DNA of 50,519 nt from Cudoniella acicularis (taxonomy: Eukaryota; Ascomycota; Leotiomycetes; Helotiales; Helotiaceae), in NCBI GenBank assembly GCA_013054445.1, contig JAAMPI010000222.1, positions 1-50,519 of the forward strand, given 5' to 3'. Below are positions 21,580-32,382 of the stretch, piece after piece (positions within the stretch are counted from its first letter, which is position 1; each line of letters begins with the position of its first letter). The notes below the pieces were generated by a model. The model did no database searches. It was not told where the DNA came from and saw only the letters and a list, made by a program, of their open reading frames with translations. Position numbers and translations under genes: made by a program.

Positions 21580-22543
21580 CCCTTCAAGTTTCAACCCCCC
21601 TTTTCCCCTTTCCTCGGCTCCACTGCTCCAGAACCCCCAAAAATCCAATATCCACACGGAACCACCCGCCAAGACATCATCTGACTCGGCATAACCGCAC
21701 TTGTCGCGCGTCTCGACTCTGTTATAAAATTCAGCCGCCCCTCAGAACTCCCCTTCTCTCCCCTGAAAAAACCATCTACTAACGTCTCAGTCACGACCAC
21801 GACCACGACCACGACGGGATCCTCCGCTATTACGGAAATATAAGAGATGCTCTTATCTTACAATATGCTTGTCGTGGTTCCATAAGACAATATTACGCCA
21901 GCAGCAAACCTAAAGCAGTGCCGCTTTCACTGAGGCTTCGCTAGGTTGAGCAGGTTACGGCCGCGGTGGCTTTTATCCACTCGAGAAATGCATTGCGTGG
22001 GGATATTTCTTGTAATAATGTTTTGCTTTATGAGGAGATGAGTGTGAAGCTGGGCGACTTTGATGGGTCTTCGATTGAAGGGTAGAATCCTCTTATTTGT
22101 TATGAGACGAGTCATGAACATCCCGATATCAGCGGTATTTCGGAAGGAAGTGAGCTGTTCGGCCTTGGTTCGACTTCTACGAGATAATGACAGGGTTTAA
22201 ACTATATCAAGAGCTGTCAGATACAGAGATAATTTGTGCGTATAAAGAGAGAAATTATCCAAGTCTAGACTCTTTGGCTGCGTTGAAGGATATCATCCAC
22301 AAGTGCTGGACTCAAGGATATAACAGCGTGGATGAATTATTAGAGGATGTAAAAATTGAAGGTAAGTTTGAATATCTTTTTCCAAAGCACTTTCATTAAT
22401 AGTTACCAGCTCTTAAGAAATCTCAACCTGTCGCATCATTCCAACCATTTGCGCTCGGTCCCAGTAGCATATTCCCGATAGCCCTCACTCTTTTATCGAT
22501 ATCCCTTCTCCCCATCATTTTGTGGGCCAGAAACCGTCGTTAA
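21580..22543 (+). pseudogene. Protein-kinase-like pseudogene with C-terminal membrane tail
   Basis: Translation in pieces gives an N-lobe (KIQYPHGTTRQDII, LGITALVARLDSVIKFS), hinge-like ALILQYACRGSIRQYY, catalytic loop IHSRNALRGDISCNNVLL (HRDxxxxN region read as RGDISCN), VKLGDFDGSSI in place of DFG, then YETSHEHPDISGIS, SELFGLGST, FYEIMTGFKLYQELSD and DIIHKCWTQGYNSVDELLED. A 48-nt intron (22362-22409) joins to a tail with a hydrophobic segment (SIFPIALTLLSISLLPIILW) ending ARNRR. Stops at 21682 (TGA), 21780 (TAA), 21942 (TAG) and 22083 (TAG), plus frameshifts before 21780 and near 22166-22176, break it. At least some stops fit C-to-T or G-to-A changes (CGA to TGA, TGG to TAG), a RIP-like pattern. 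No start codon is evident. A (CGACCA)n tract encoding His-Asp repeats lies at 21792-21816. Confidence 0.8.
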
Positions 22544-22759
22544 CTTGTCGCCGTCACCAAGCTGTATCTTACCTTATGTTTGCCCTTTTGGAAATTCTTT
22601 ACTTTAGATATGAGACGAGACTAAGAGAAATCCCTGAGAGAATATTCGTGGGAAATTTTTTTTTAAAAGTTCATATGATATTTCAGTATCATCCGATCCC
22701 AGTTACCAGTGAGCCTCAGCTCTAAAAGGCCACTATCAAATAAAAACAACGTCTCGCTC

Positions 22760-22829
22760 CCATCCATATCACATCAATATCACATCAAGTCATATTATAT
22801 CATTCATATCATCATATCATCATATCATC
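22760..22829. repeat. Imperfect ATC-rich simple repeat
   Basis: Repeated CATATCA/CATCA-type units directly after the bleomycin hydrolase stop codon, in its presumed 3' UTR. A simple-sequence expansion with no inferred function. Confidence 0.6.
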
Positions 22830-24403
22830 TCAAGCCAAAGCACCCATCGGGTCCCACAGCGGCAAAACCTTCGGCTCCGTCTTCAAAACATCCCTTACAC
22901 TCTTATCCACAAACCTCGGCTCAACCACAGCCTGAAAACAAAACTCATCCATCCACTTATCACTCATCACAAACCAACCCTCACTTCCCGCCGCTTCTCC
23001 CCAGCTATTCTGCACTCTCCATCTCACGCTCTTACCAGCCTCATCTAAATGCACGGCTGTGAGAACCATCGCATGTGTCATGGCACTCTCATGTGTCATC
23101 AATCGTTGCGCTTTGGATAAGCCGAGTCGGACGTTGAAACCGAGTTCGTAGTCGATGAGGTCGGTGTCCATGATTCCGGAGGTCGAGTTGCTGTATTTTC
23201 CTACGTCGCAGCCGAAGAAGATTGGTAGACCGGCTTGAAGCATTTTGATGCAAGCTGTCTTCATGGTGTCCATAGAAACGTTGACGTAGGTGATATTACG
23301 GCCACCAACGATATTTCCAAGTCGGTCGACTGTAAGAAGTGTACCGTATTCGTTTCTTGGGTCGTTCACAAGAGAAAACATGTCGTGAACGGTCGAGTTG
23401 GTGATACGGACCGACCTCGGGGTCTCAAGCTCCTTTGCGAATGCCAACGGTGTGGTCGTCAACTCGTGTGCCGCACCGTTCTTGTCCAGATAGCTCCATG
23501 TGAATTTCGAGCTCGGGGAGGGAGGTGGTCCCAATGTGAGCGTGAGAATCAGATGAATCTCCCGCATCATCTTCTCCTTCGCAGCAAGAATATCATTCCT
23601 TCTTTTCGTTCCACTTGTAGCAAAATCCCGAAGCTTCAAGGCATCCTCTCGCAGCTTAGTCGTAATTAAGCTGTTTATGGCACTCGAAGACTGAGCATTG
23701 AAGCTATCCGGGTATAAAACCTGCGGCACAAGCCCGTATTTATTGACCAAATTATAAACCATATCCCACTGTCCGCCATCACCTACAGGTCCTTCTAGTA
23801 ATGTCTGCACCAGCCTCGAATCAAGGTCTTCGCCCGCAGTATCAAGTATCTGTTCGAGGAAGAAATTCGCTTTTTCGAGTTTATCATAGAAGAAAAGGTA
23901 TGCTTGCGAAAGTTCGAACTTATCGAGGCCGTGACGCTTCATCAACGCGACACGGAAGACATTTGTGGATGCAAAGAGCCAGCATCGTCCCGATGATCGT
24001 TGATTTGTAATAGGTGCACCTTCGAAGGGGATCTTGACGGAGAAGATTTGCTGGTCTTCGATTATCGTCGCTCGAGAGGTGAGGACTGTTTTCGGGTCTG
24101 CAGAGCTCAAGGCGGAGAGTGCAAGTCTGCCGTTTGTGAGTAGTGAGTCTCGGGAGCTACAGAAGAATAGACGCACCTATTCTTGGGATCTTGCAAAAGC
24201 TCATGTTCCCAATTCCCAACCTCCTCGATACTCAGCGTCGCCCACGGAGCTGTAGATTTAACGCGCTTCTCAGGATATACAAGTTCCTTCTCGCCAATAT
24301 GCACATATCCGTTATCAGGTTCATCCTTGAGCTCCAGAGCTCGGAGTCGCTCGATAACGAGTCTCTCGTTGGCGATAGACGCTTTGGATTGATTTGCTCC
24401 CAT
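22830..24403 (-). CDS. LAP3: Bleomycin hydrolase (C1B cysteine aminopeptidase)
   Basis: Exons 24403-24177 and 24126-22830, 507 aa, intron 50 nt (donor GTGCGT). The start MGANQSKASIAN is unambiguous. Papain-fold catalytic residues are all present: Gln and Cys in ITNQRSSGRCWLFAS, His in ESAMTHAMVLTAV, and Asn in RVQNSWGE. ELSQAYLFFYDKLEKANFF and EGPVGDGGQWDM are family signatures. The length is near that of yeast Lap3/Gal6 and its C-terminus (WDPMGALA) fits the self-trimmed tail that reaches into the active site of this hexameric enzyme. The role is cytosolic peptide trimming and homocysteine-thiolactone or bleomycin hydrolysis. An N-terminal MGANQSK could be an N-myristoylation signal, which is inference. 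Confidence 0.95.
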
Positions 24404-25433
24404 TTTGGAGGATTGCGAAACAGGTGAGGGAGATGGGTGATGGAGAGTTGATTGATGGGGATGGGAAAGATGGGGGTTGAAGCTGTCAAAGAGCTGCGTG
24501 CGTGCTTATCGTACTATTCCGAAGGCGGGGGTGAAACATTCTAGGATAGGCAACTCCGTACCCATCAGGGTGTACGGAGTTCAGATAGGCAACATATCTC
24601 ACGAACAACGTTATATTCCCATTACTCGTGTGCTTGAAATCATCGCAGTATATCCTCATTCATTGCTTTCTCCCTCGGTCCGTTGCTAGGGTAAACACAA
24701 CTGATCTCTTATCAAGCTTATCAGAAGCAGTCACGTGCTCCATCAGAAAAGCCCCTGAATGCCAAGCTACTATGCCAAGATTCGAATTGAAAATAACGTC
24801 TGACTTTGTTCCAACTTCATCTCATAACAAATCAGCTTCTCTAATTCAAACGGTTCATACCAGGGGACTCAAGTGACGTTGGCGGGTTGACAGTTCAGAA
24901 CAAGACCCCTGGAGGACCCCTCTCAAAACGTCATTTTCAAGTGTCCAAACCTGCTTTCCATCCAGTTTAGTTATCAACCCTCACCTCCCGAAATAGCAGA
25001 ATGTCAGCTTTCTACCTATCCCTCCAATACTTTCCCTCCTTTCCTCGTCCCAGATAAATCCTTATCCTAGCTGATACCATCGCCAGCCCACAGGGTTTCC
25101 ACGCATCATGACGCTGCTTACCCCACAATTCTCTCAATCGTGGCTTGAAAGCTTCAGCTTGACAAGCATCATCCTCAATATCGAAACGCCATTTATATCT
25201 CTCGATTCGCCACTACCCAACCAATATAGCCTTGCATGACACAAAACGAAGCACTAGATCCTGATTTCCACTCCTCCCGCCCTCTAACTAGCCAGTTGAA
25301 AGAGACCTCTCGTTATCGCGATAACGGGAAGACAACATCATAGTGCATACTACCCCTCTATTCCCACCAAATGCTTGGTTAGATCGAGCGTTTCCTTGCT
25401 CTGGTGCAATGTCTCACTCCCCTCTTTGCGGGG
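24404..25433. other. Divergent promoter region
   Basis: About 1 kb between bleomycin hydrolase and the tiny acidic protein gene. No gene supported. It contains the perfect palindrome CGTTATCGCGATAACG at 25311-25326, listed separately. Confidence 0.5.
25311..25326. promoter_or_regulatory. 16-nt perfect palindrome upstream of TATA box
   Basis: CGTTATCGCGATAACG is a perfect inverted repeat about 108 nt upstream of a TATAAAG box and 340 nt upstream of the ATG at 25664. Its dyad symmetry and position suggest a dimeric transcription-factor site; the factor is unknown. Confidence 0.4.
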
Positions 25434-25440
25434 TATAAAG
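25434..25440 (+). promoter_or_regulatory. TATA box of the 73-aa protein gene
   Basis: GGGTATAAAGAG lies about 90 nt upstream of a probable 5'-UTR intron (25526-25616: donor GTGAGT, branch CACTAAT, acceptor AATAG) and 230 nt upstream of the start codon. The strong TATA box and leader intron suggest a well-expressed gene. Confidence 0.5.
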
Positions 25441-25663
25441 AGAAGGTCTTGGCTCTCACTTTTTGATTCTTGGCATGTCAATTTAATCCACTCTTCTTCT
25501 ATTCATTTACACACTACCGCATTTTGTGAGTCCCTTGCATGCCTTGGATCTTAGCATCAAAGCTTCTTTCCAATTTCGATTATGGCTTGACACTAATTAC
25601 CTTGCGTTGGAAATAGAACCACTAACCACCAACCGTCGACCACCGACCAACACATCACTCAAA

Positions 25664-25969
25664 ATGGGTTTCGGCGACGACATCAAAGACCTCGAGCAGG
25701 ACGCCACTGGACAGGGCGGACAAGACGGCGATAACAACGCCAACAACGCCAATGGCAGTAATGATAAGACTGAGGATACCCTTGCTGATTCTGGTTTGTT
25801 CCGCCTCTCCCCCTCTTCCTTCCCATCTCCCCCCATTCGCACTTAACGGCCATTTTCTAACATGTTTTTGATAATAGCAATCGACGAAGTCGCCAGCAAG
25901 GAAGGAATGCCAGCCGGATTTGACCCCGAGGTCAACAACCTCGCCAATGATGCTATCAATAAGTTTTAG
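25664..25969 (+). CDS. Tiny acidic protein, 73 aa, unknown function
   Basis: Exons 25664-25793 and 25878-25969, with an 84-nt intron (donor GTTTGT, acceptor AATAG) and all in phase. The start context CAAAATGGGT is good. The protein begins MGFGDDIKDLEQD, passes through a Gly/Asn/Asp-rich linker, and ends IDEVASKEGMPAGFDPEVNN then ANDAINKF. It is highly acidic with no membrane segment or cysteines. The ordered C-terminal helix-like segment looks conserved, but I do not recognise a named family. The upstream TATA box and leader intron support it being a real gene. Confidence 0.75.
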
Positions 25970-26845
25970 ACGCTTCTTGAAAGATACATCTCCCTCGCGG
26001 CGCTCGGGATTCATTTGTGTTTTTTGATTCTTGTATGAGATGTGGAATACTGGGATCTGGGTTAATGTCAGGGTTGTAGGCTTGTAGTTGCTAGAATTCA
26101 TAATGATGATGGCTTGTATTATTACTGTTTGATGGTGTGTTGTGCCTTTACCTTGATCTGTAATTTTATTATTTCCTTGCGTAGGAGATAACTCCTTCGG
26201 CCCTCTAACCCCACTTCCCCATTCCCATTACCATTACCATTACCATTGCCCCTTCCTCTTCCTCCTTTCCTGTACCTATCCTCCTACGTCGAAATAAAAA
26301 TCACCTATCTATCTACTAGACCTCGAATTAAGTTAGGATCTCAATCCGAGAGCCGGTTGACGTTCTTATGCAGAGTGGGTTAAAAACTAGACCCCCGCTT
26401 AATTATTTATTTGGATTGCATTTGGTTTCATGTGAAGTGATGTGGACATAACAGTAAACAAAGAAAATCCAAAAAATTAGTGAGGGAGATCGGTCTGCGG
26501 GGTGGGACAAAGAGCTGTGTGGGTGCCGTGTATTTAGATACATGGGTTTGGGGGGGGGTATTTCAAACGCGCCAAATAATGTGTGTGAATGGCAAGATTT
26601 GGATAAACACGAAGGTTGAATAGAAGTTGAATAATAAACCCAGACATAAACTTCATTCACTCCTATCCACCCCTATCCACCAAACGTTTATTATCAACCA
26701 CGCTGTGCGCGCAGCGTACACCTATGTAGGTTCCGCAGTAATTCCTCAAACCGATCGCCAAATCCAATGCTCAATTTGGTATTGCTCAACTCCTCTAACA
26801 CCTTCCAAAACACGAGAATTTCTCAGTCCAGCCGAAAAAAAATTC
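25970..26845. other. Intergenic, convergent 3' regions
   Basis: About 870 bp without a supported gene. It contains a short (CCATTA)n-like tract near 26224-26248 and a run of nine G near 26551-26559. Confidence 0.5.
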
Positions 26846-27879
26846 TTATTGCGCCGACGGGACATTTCCTTTTACAGAATCATACGGACACTGCATCACG
26901 TGTTTCGCTTCTCCGTTATGGATATCGTAGATATGGCAGCCACGTAGGGCGGCGTTGGGTGGTGTATATACTATTTCGCCAGATCAGCTTAAATTATACC
27001 GAAAATATAAACCGTTTTAACAGCAAAACAAAAACGAAAAAGACAAAGGGTCAGGTGACGATAACTCACAATGCAGCGAAACAGCATAATCAGTAGGCGA
27101 CGGATTCGAGATTTCGTGAAGTCCGAGCTAGGGAGTTTGTTAGTGAGAGGAGAGTGGACAAAGAAAACGGGAAGAGGACACGTACAGAGTCCGCCATGTA
27201 GGTCACCTGATCTAGGGCAAAGTTCTTTTTTTGATGTTTGGAGGAGGGGTCCGTCGAGGCCCGGGTTTTGGGGGATGGCGAAGCGCGTTTCGATTAGGGA
27301 GCCTTGGAGGACCTGTGGTTGCGGTTTGTTTAGTTTAATGTTGGGGGTGGGTGGGAAGTTATTGGAGGGCATAAGGGAAGGGGGAAAGCGTACCTTCATC
27401 AAACAGTGACTATCGGCGTGGTCGTGCACTGGACTCTCCTTGCCAGGTGTCCATACCAGCAGTAATAGATTGAAGACGCCTGGAACTTCAAATACGAGGT
27501 TTCGTGTGTATTGTTTCGCGGGGTTGGCATGTGCGTATTTGGACCAGTGAATGGAATTCGATGCGTAGGTGCGGAGAAGGTTGTGGAGGGCGGGAAGCGA
27601 CGGTGAGGGGTTCGTCGTCAACGCAGATGTGAGGGAGGAGATGAGTGTATCGAACGAGTTTTGGGTATGAGGTGCTGGTGTTGAGATCGCCGAAGGGATG
27701 ATATTGGGCGCGATCCGGGACTGTGGGAAGTCGAGAGTCGAGGTTGCTGGTTTAGATGGTCGAAATCTCGTCGTTGCTGCGATGCCAACGTTCCTCTCTG
27801 TCGTGGTGAAAACTCGGAGATTTTTCGACTTCAGGTGTCTCCCGATACTGCGTGTTGCCGTGGATTTGATGGAACTCAT
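26846..27879 (-). CDS. Cysteine dioxygenase, one frameshift
   Basis: Exons 27879-27394, 27312-27186, 27127-27070 and 26970-26846. Start MSSIKSTATRS; the frame upstream has no ATG. Family landmarks: FEVPGVFNLLLLVWTPGKES, then PVHDHADSHCLMK with the two iron-binding His and the crosslinking Cys, LQGSLIETRF, ALDQVTYMADS, GLHEISNP with the third iron-binding His, and YAVSLHLYTPPNAALRGCHI. A run of seven T (plus strand 27226-27232) puts SKK and NFALDQVTYM in different frames; removing one base makes exon 2 exactly 42 codons and the protein 264 aa. The enzyme oxidises cysteine to cysteine sulfinate. An N-terminal extension of about 65 residues, basic and Ser/Thr-rich, could be a mitochondrial presequence. 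An assembly error is the simplest reading, since this is normally a single-copy housekeeping gene. Confidence 0.9.
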
Positions 27880-29438
27880 TGTGACACTTTGCGTTGCGTT
27901 TTCTGTGATAAATTTCGAGATACGCAGAGTCGTCGTTAGAAGAGAATCGAAAGTTGTAAGGGGTTCGAAAATGGGGGACAACGCGGAGTTGTGTGAATTG
28001 ACAGCAGGTTCCAGTTATGTGCCCACACGATAACGGACCCTAAATTCCACGTCAGACCAATCCGAACTCAGTCGATGCGCCCAGCTTCTCAGGCCCCTGA
28101 AATAACTTCTCAAGAAGGCAGCTATCGTATCATTTCATTAATGGCGACCATCTGACCGCGTCTGGATCCGAATAACCTGCCCGAAATGTCGGACGATAGT
28201 GCTGTTACCCGGTATTCAATCTGCATTGGCAAGATGTGGCTTCCTCGCATTCCACCGTGGTTTAGACCCAAACTCCGCAGCCCAACTGAGAAGCATACCT
28301 CCTTCCGCGGGTGAATGGACGATTGTGGTACCCTAAAGGCTTTGTACTGCCAGAAAGTCCTGATTTCCCCCTAGAATCGACCAAGAATTTCGCTGTCCTA
28401 CCTTCAAATCCCTTGAAATGCCCCTACCTGCGAGTCCTGTCATCTCACCGCCATGGCGGAGGTCTGCAGCATTGATCCATCCAGGTTGCGTTTCGGCGGG
28501 GTTAGCGGACAAGCGATAGCGGGCTGAAAGGATGGAGCTTATCTATTGGTCGTGGGTTCCTTGCGTACGACATTCTTCAGCCGTTGTAAGCCGTGAACAG
28601 GAAGACAATGAACCCTTCGCATTCGCACAACGATGAACAGATAGAAACGTTGTATGGCGGTACAAGAATAAAGTTGTGGTTGTGCAGCTCTGTGAAGCAA
28701 TCGTGCTTGGAGCTGCCAAACCCAAAACCTAAAACAGATTCTTGGCAGAAATAGGGGTAACTCGCGATGGCAAAAAGATATAAACATGCTTCCAAAAGTG
28801 ACAAAAGCAGCCATTGTGCTTGCAGCAGTTCGATGCATCACTTCGGCGACCTTCGTCTCGCTGTCTTCGGAACACAATCGAGATCGAGATGCTCCTAGCT
28901 ACCATGATGGCCTCCTTCACTTTCCGTACCAAGCGTTGGGCAAATTGATTCGCACCTGCTCACTGGAGCTGCTGCGATTGGCTGTCCACAGTTTGCATGT
29001 GTCATCGCACAGAATACGACAAAAACTTCTTCTAGATCGACGACGAAAAGGACGACGAGAAGACGACAAAAAATTCCACCAACTTTGGGGAAGTTCGCGA
29101 TGGATGAGACTTGGATATATCGATAGGAAGGAGAAAGTAAATAGACAGAAGGAAAAGGGGGACAAGAAGTTTTCTTGACTTCTGCTGACCTCTTCGCTCA
29201 TTCGCCCGCTGGCCACTTAGCGTGGACAAGGGCGATTGCGTGCGATTTTCACTTTCCACGTGACGTCTAGGCCTAAATCACACGTGATGAATTGTTCTAG
29301 CTATGTGCTTTGTACCAAGCTGCAGCTGGTTTTGTTCTAAACAAACCCTTTTTTCGACTCGTCGTTCAACAATTTCACGCATTCCATTTCGCCTACCCTG
29401 CGGCCCTACATTCCATGACCTAGGCTCCTATTATCTCC
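27880..29438. other. Intergenic region with uncertain frames
   Basis: About 1.56 kb. The proximal part is the cysteine dioxygenase promoter. A plus-strand frame at 28786-29178 (130 aa, MLPKVTKAAIVLAAVRC...) follows an AAAAGATATAAAC sequence, has a weakly signal-like N-terminus and a Lys/Arg-rich tail. Competing minus-strand frames overlap it. I cannot tell whether any is translated. Confidence 0.3.
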
Positions 29439-29672
29439 CTAACAGGGGACAACTTCCGAAGCATCGTCGCCGTGCACAAATGTCTTCAGACACTCGTCCA
29501 TAATCCTTTCCGCATCCTCTTCATTCAAATTTGACCTTTTCTTATCTGTGTCAATATGTCGTACCTCCTGTTCTCGCAACAACGAAAGCTCTACTTCTCT
29601 GCGAGTCACTTCCCTTGCCCTCTCCCTCTTATATTCGTCCTCTGCCTCTTTTATGCGCGACTGTTCGCTCAT
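29439..29672 (-). CDS. Small charged helical protein, 77 aa, uncertain
   Basis: Frame from the ATG in CGCATGAGC: MSEQSRIKEAEDEYKRERAR..., then VELSLLREQEVRHI, KRSNLNEEDAERIMDECLKT and FVHGDDASEVVPC. Composition is strongly charged and heptad-like, so a coiled coil is likely. No domain was recognised. The frame could continue upstream through a splice, since CAATTAG/GAGTC precedes the ATG. The amino-acid composition favours coding, but support is weak. Confidence 0.4.
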   Translation of the reverse strand: MSEQSRIKEAEDEYKRERAREVTRREVELSLLREQEVRHIDTDKKRSNLNEEDAERIMDECLKTFVHGDDASEVVPC

Positions 29673-29996
29673 GCGCGATAGACTCCTAATTGATATATTC
29701 AAGACTTATTAGATATATATATTTCATGAATTTTTGTTAATCGGGTACTTAATACTCTATTTCATTTAATAATAAGCCTTATTCCTCAGCAATTACGTAT
29801 ACACCAAGGAAGTTATCGTGATTATTCTCTCCTTCGCGGCTTCGCCCCATGTAGCTGGGAGCCGCTGACGAGGCGCAATCCAAAATCCTTCAACCCCTTT
29901 TCACCTCCTCACCTCCATATCCAAAAACTTAAACTTCTTTCAAAAAATCAATCATCCCCGAATTCCCACAATCTAACCGCCCACAACAGCAAAGTC

Positions 29997-30638
29997 ATGG
30001 ATTCTCAAGGGCATCATTCCAAAACCGCGATCTTCGCCAGTCAAAATCATAAGGATGAATCGAACACGCGACTAATAAAGGACTCCCTCGATCCTGAACC
30101 TAACCAAGACGAATTAAAAAATTCTTCTCGTACGATTTCGATAATTCCTCCACTTCTCACACCTTCACACAGCCGTACCTATGCCCTCATCCAGATTGCG
30201 CGCATTTTAATTTTCATCCTCAACTTCATCCCAGTCTTCATTCCTGTCCTCGGAGCACCTGATGCCATTCTCCCACTCCTCCCCATCGCCATGTTCACTA
30301 TGTCCATCACCTTCATCCCGCTAGGCTTCATGATCGCCGATCTTCCACAGCAGAAACAACTACTCAAATACGACCCACAAAGAGCATCCCTAACCCCGGC
30401 GGTAGGGGATAAATGGGTTGCTGTAAGGGTAGAGGATCCGGAAACGGAGGAGGAAAAGTGGATGCTAGAGGCGGAGAGGGTTGTGAAGTTGGCGCCGAGT
30501 GGGAGAATGGCGGTTTTGGCGTGGGATGTTTATTGTGGGGTTGTGTTGGCGGTGGGGATCGTTTTGGGTGCGGTGTTTGGAAAGAACGGGGGGGTTCAGG
30601 TGGGAGGTTATAGGGGGCAAGGGGGTGTGGCTCTGTGA
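29997..30638 (+). CDS. Membrane protein, three TM segments, unknown function
   Basis: Single exon, 213 aa, start GTCATGGAT. Hydrophilic residues 1-60 are followed by TM1 (YALIQIARILIFILNFIPVF, about 62-85), TM2 (ILPLLPIAMFTMSITFIPLG, about 90-112), a loop with GDKWVAVRVEDPETEEEKWM (about 136-158), and TM3 (AVLAWDVYCGVVLAVGIVLG, about 172-192), ending in a Gly-rich tail. No family is recognised. Likely an internal or plasma membrane protein. The upstream leader is A/C-rich and intron-free. Confidence 0.7.
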   Translation: MDSQGHHSKTAIFASQNHKDESNTRLIKDSLDPEPNQDELKNSSRTISIIPPLLTPSHSRTYALIQIARILIFILNFIPVFIPVLGAPDAILPLLPIAMFTMSITFIPLGFMIADLPQQKQLLKYDPQRASLTPAVGDKWVAVRVEDPETEEEKWMLEAERVVKLAPSGRMAVLAWDVYCGVVLAVGIVLGAVFGKNGGVQVGGYRGQGGVAL

Positions 30639-31660
30639 GTTTTTTTTCTCTCCAACTTCGACTCTGTTCTTTCCACACGAACAACGCTAACAATTCAACA
30701 GCTTAGATCAAGTGTAGTATCTGTTCTTTTCAGTTTAATATCTGAAAGATCGACAATGTCGGTCCTCAATATTATTCCTATTTTTCGAATTCAGGAAGGG
30801 GCCTCTGAGCTTGCTTACACCTCTCCCTACTGTGTTTCGGGTATTACACTGCTTTCCGATAACGCGAACTTTTGTTTTTCATTGCAGATTCTGGCTTGTT
30901 CCAGAATTGTGAAGAAGAATAATTTTGTGTTGTGGTGGTGGGAAAGAAATTTCGATCTGAGCTTCATGCGGCTGGGTGTTTGTTTGTTTACATCACTCAG
31001 GGGCAGACTTCGCCTGCACCTGCTTCTGTTGCTTGGGCAATTATTTCGAAGTGACAAGAGCTCTTCTCTATTGCAGGGCATTTTTCTCTCCAAAAGTTGC
31101 AAATAACTTTCTTGCGATGCTTCTGCAGAAGGTGGTGACGATGTGGTTGGATTTTGGTCGTGGCTGGTGGCGGGGTAGTTGTGTCTCAGCGCTGGAGCTT
31201 TGGACAGACCAGCAGGCGAACCACATTAAAAGAATTCACCACAACGAAGAGATTCTGCTGTCTGCCAAAGGCAAGGAACGATCAACATCCAAAAAGAATC
31301 CGGAATTCAGCTTCAAACAACGACATTACAAAGCTGATATCGAGTTACTGCCACCAAAAAACTGCGACTCCGAATACCCCGCAATACACTCCACCACGAA
31401 AAAGCGATCGAACACAATTGCAACTCGACAAAACTACAGCCCTGCGAAACAGAACCTTTTCTTCCTTGTCTCGTCGAATTTGCAATACCTCCGAAAATAC
31501 GAAATATTTTCTCGGCATACGCTTTGCCAAATTGGCATCAATATTGGTGGAATGGCGGCAGAAGGCATGAAAGAAATGCCAAATATTTAGGAGGTTCAAT
31601 TCTCTTTGGAGTTCCTTGGCATACAGGACCTGATTCGAATACTTCGAACAATTCAAAAGA
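30639..31660. other. Intergenic region with uncertain frames
   Basis: About 1 kb. Overlapping frames on both strands (for example plus 30976-31590) have biased composition, but no start context, splice pattern or domain makes one convincing. Confidence 0.3.
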
Positions 31661-32131
31661 TCACCTCCCCCTCCCTAAAGGTAGGCTTCTCTTCGGAGTA
31701 AGGAGTGAATCACCATTACGTATCAAAACCCTGGATCCAACGCCGACCAACTCCACGGATTTTATACCCAGGTACTCGACGAACCTCTGTACGAATGTTC
31801 TAGATTGAACTATCTGGCACAAGATTTTACATGGGATTTTTACGTCAAGAAATCGTTTGCCAAGTACTTTTTCATACCTAGCATGCGAGTTTTTTAGACC
31901 TCGTGGTCCCAATATAGCAAACACAATATTACATAGCAAAAGAGTGCGTACACCCCGACGAGGTTTTCCCAAAGAAGGAAGACTCAAATAAACTTTGGGA
32001 AATCTTGGCTTAGTAGCTGAGCCCTTCTCAACCCTTTCATGTTTATATATTTGACAGTGGAATTTACTTTCTTGAGATAAATTCCAGGCATCGAGTACTA
32101 ATTTTCTGGGTTTTCTCAGAGTGGTCGTCAT
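31661..32131 (-). CDS. Basic protein, 156 aa, uncertain
   Basis: Open frame from an ATG in a good context (GAAAATGACG): MTTTLRKPRKLVLDAWNL... with FPKVYLSLPSLGKPRRGVRT, LLCNIVFAILGPRGL and FVEYLGIKSVELVGVGSR. It might continue after 31661 through an intron into QVLYAKELQRELNLLNIWH. No domain is recognised. Support is limited to frame length and start context. Confidence 0.3.
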   Translation of the reverse strand: MTTTLRKPRKLVLDAWNLSQESKFHCQIYKHERVEKGSATKPRFPKVYLSLPSLGKPRRGVRTLLLCNIVFAILGPRGLKNSHARYEKVLGKRFLDVKIPCKILCQIVQSRTFVQRFVEYLGIKSVELVGVGSRVLIRNGDSLLTPKRSLPLGRGR

Positions 32132-32382
32132 TTTCAGTTATTAGTAACATATTACTACATCTTCTCCTTCCGGCGCCTCTATCTCTTGTTATTCACCGGG
32201 CCAGATCACGTATCATGACTCCCCTCCCCCAGCTCTTTTCATTTTGTGGTTCCTTCTCTGGGGAGAACAACAACGATGGTCTGGACCGGCAGATCTGTAC
32301 TGCGCAGATTCTCAAATTTCTTTCCTTTCGTCTATATCTTCATTCTCTTTTCCGGTCTGCCTTCTTATTGTGTTCCAAGGTG

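Noticed and set aside
28786..29178. A 130-codon frame after a TATA-like sequence
   Set aside because: Competing frames on the other strand have equal length, and nothing in the translation is recognisable; kept only as a note.
30976..31590. A 204-codon plus-strand frame
   Set aside because: Biased Cys/Phe/Lys composition and no domain, start context or splice support; a minus-strand reading is as likely.
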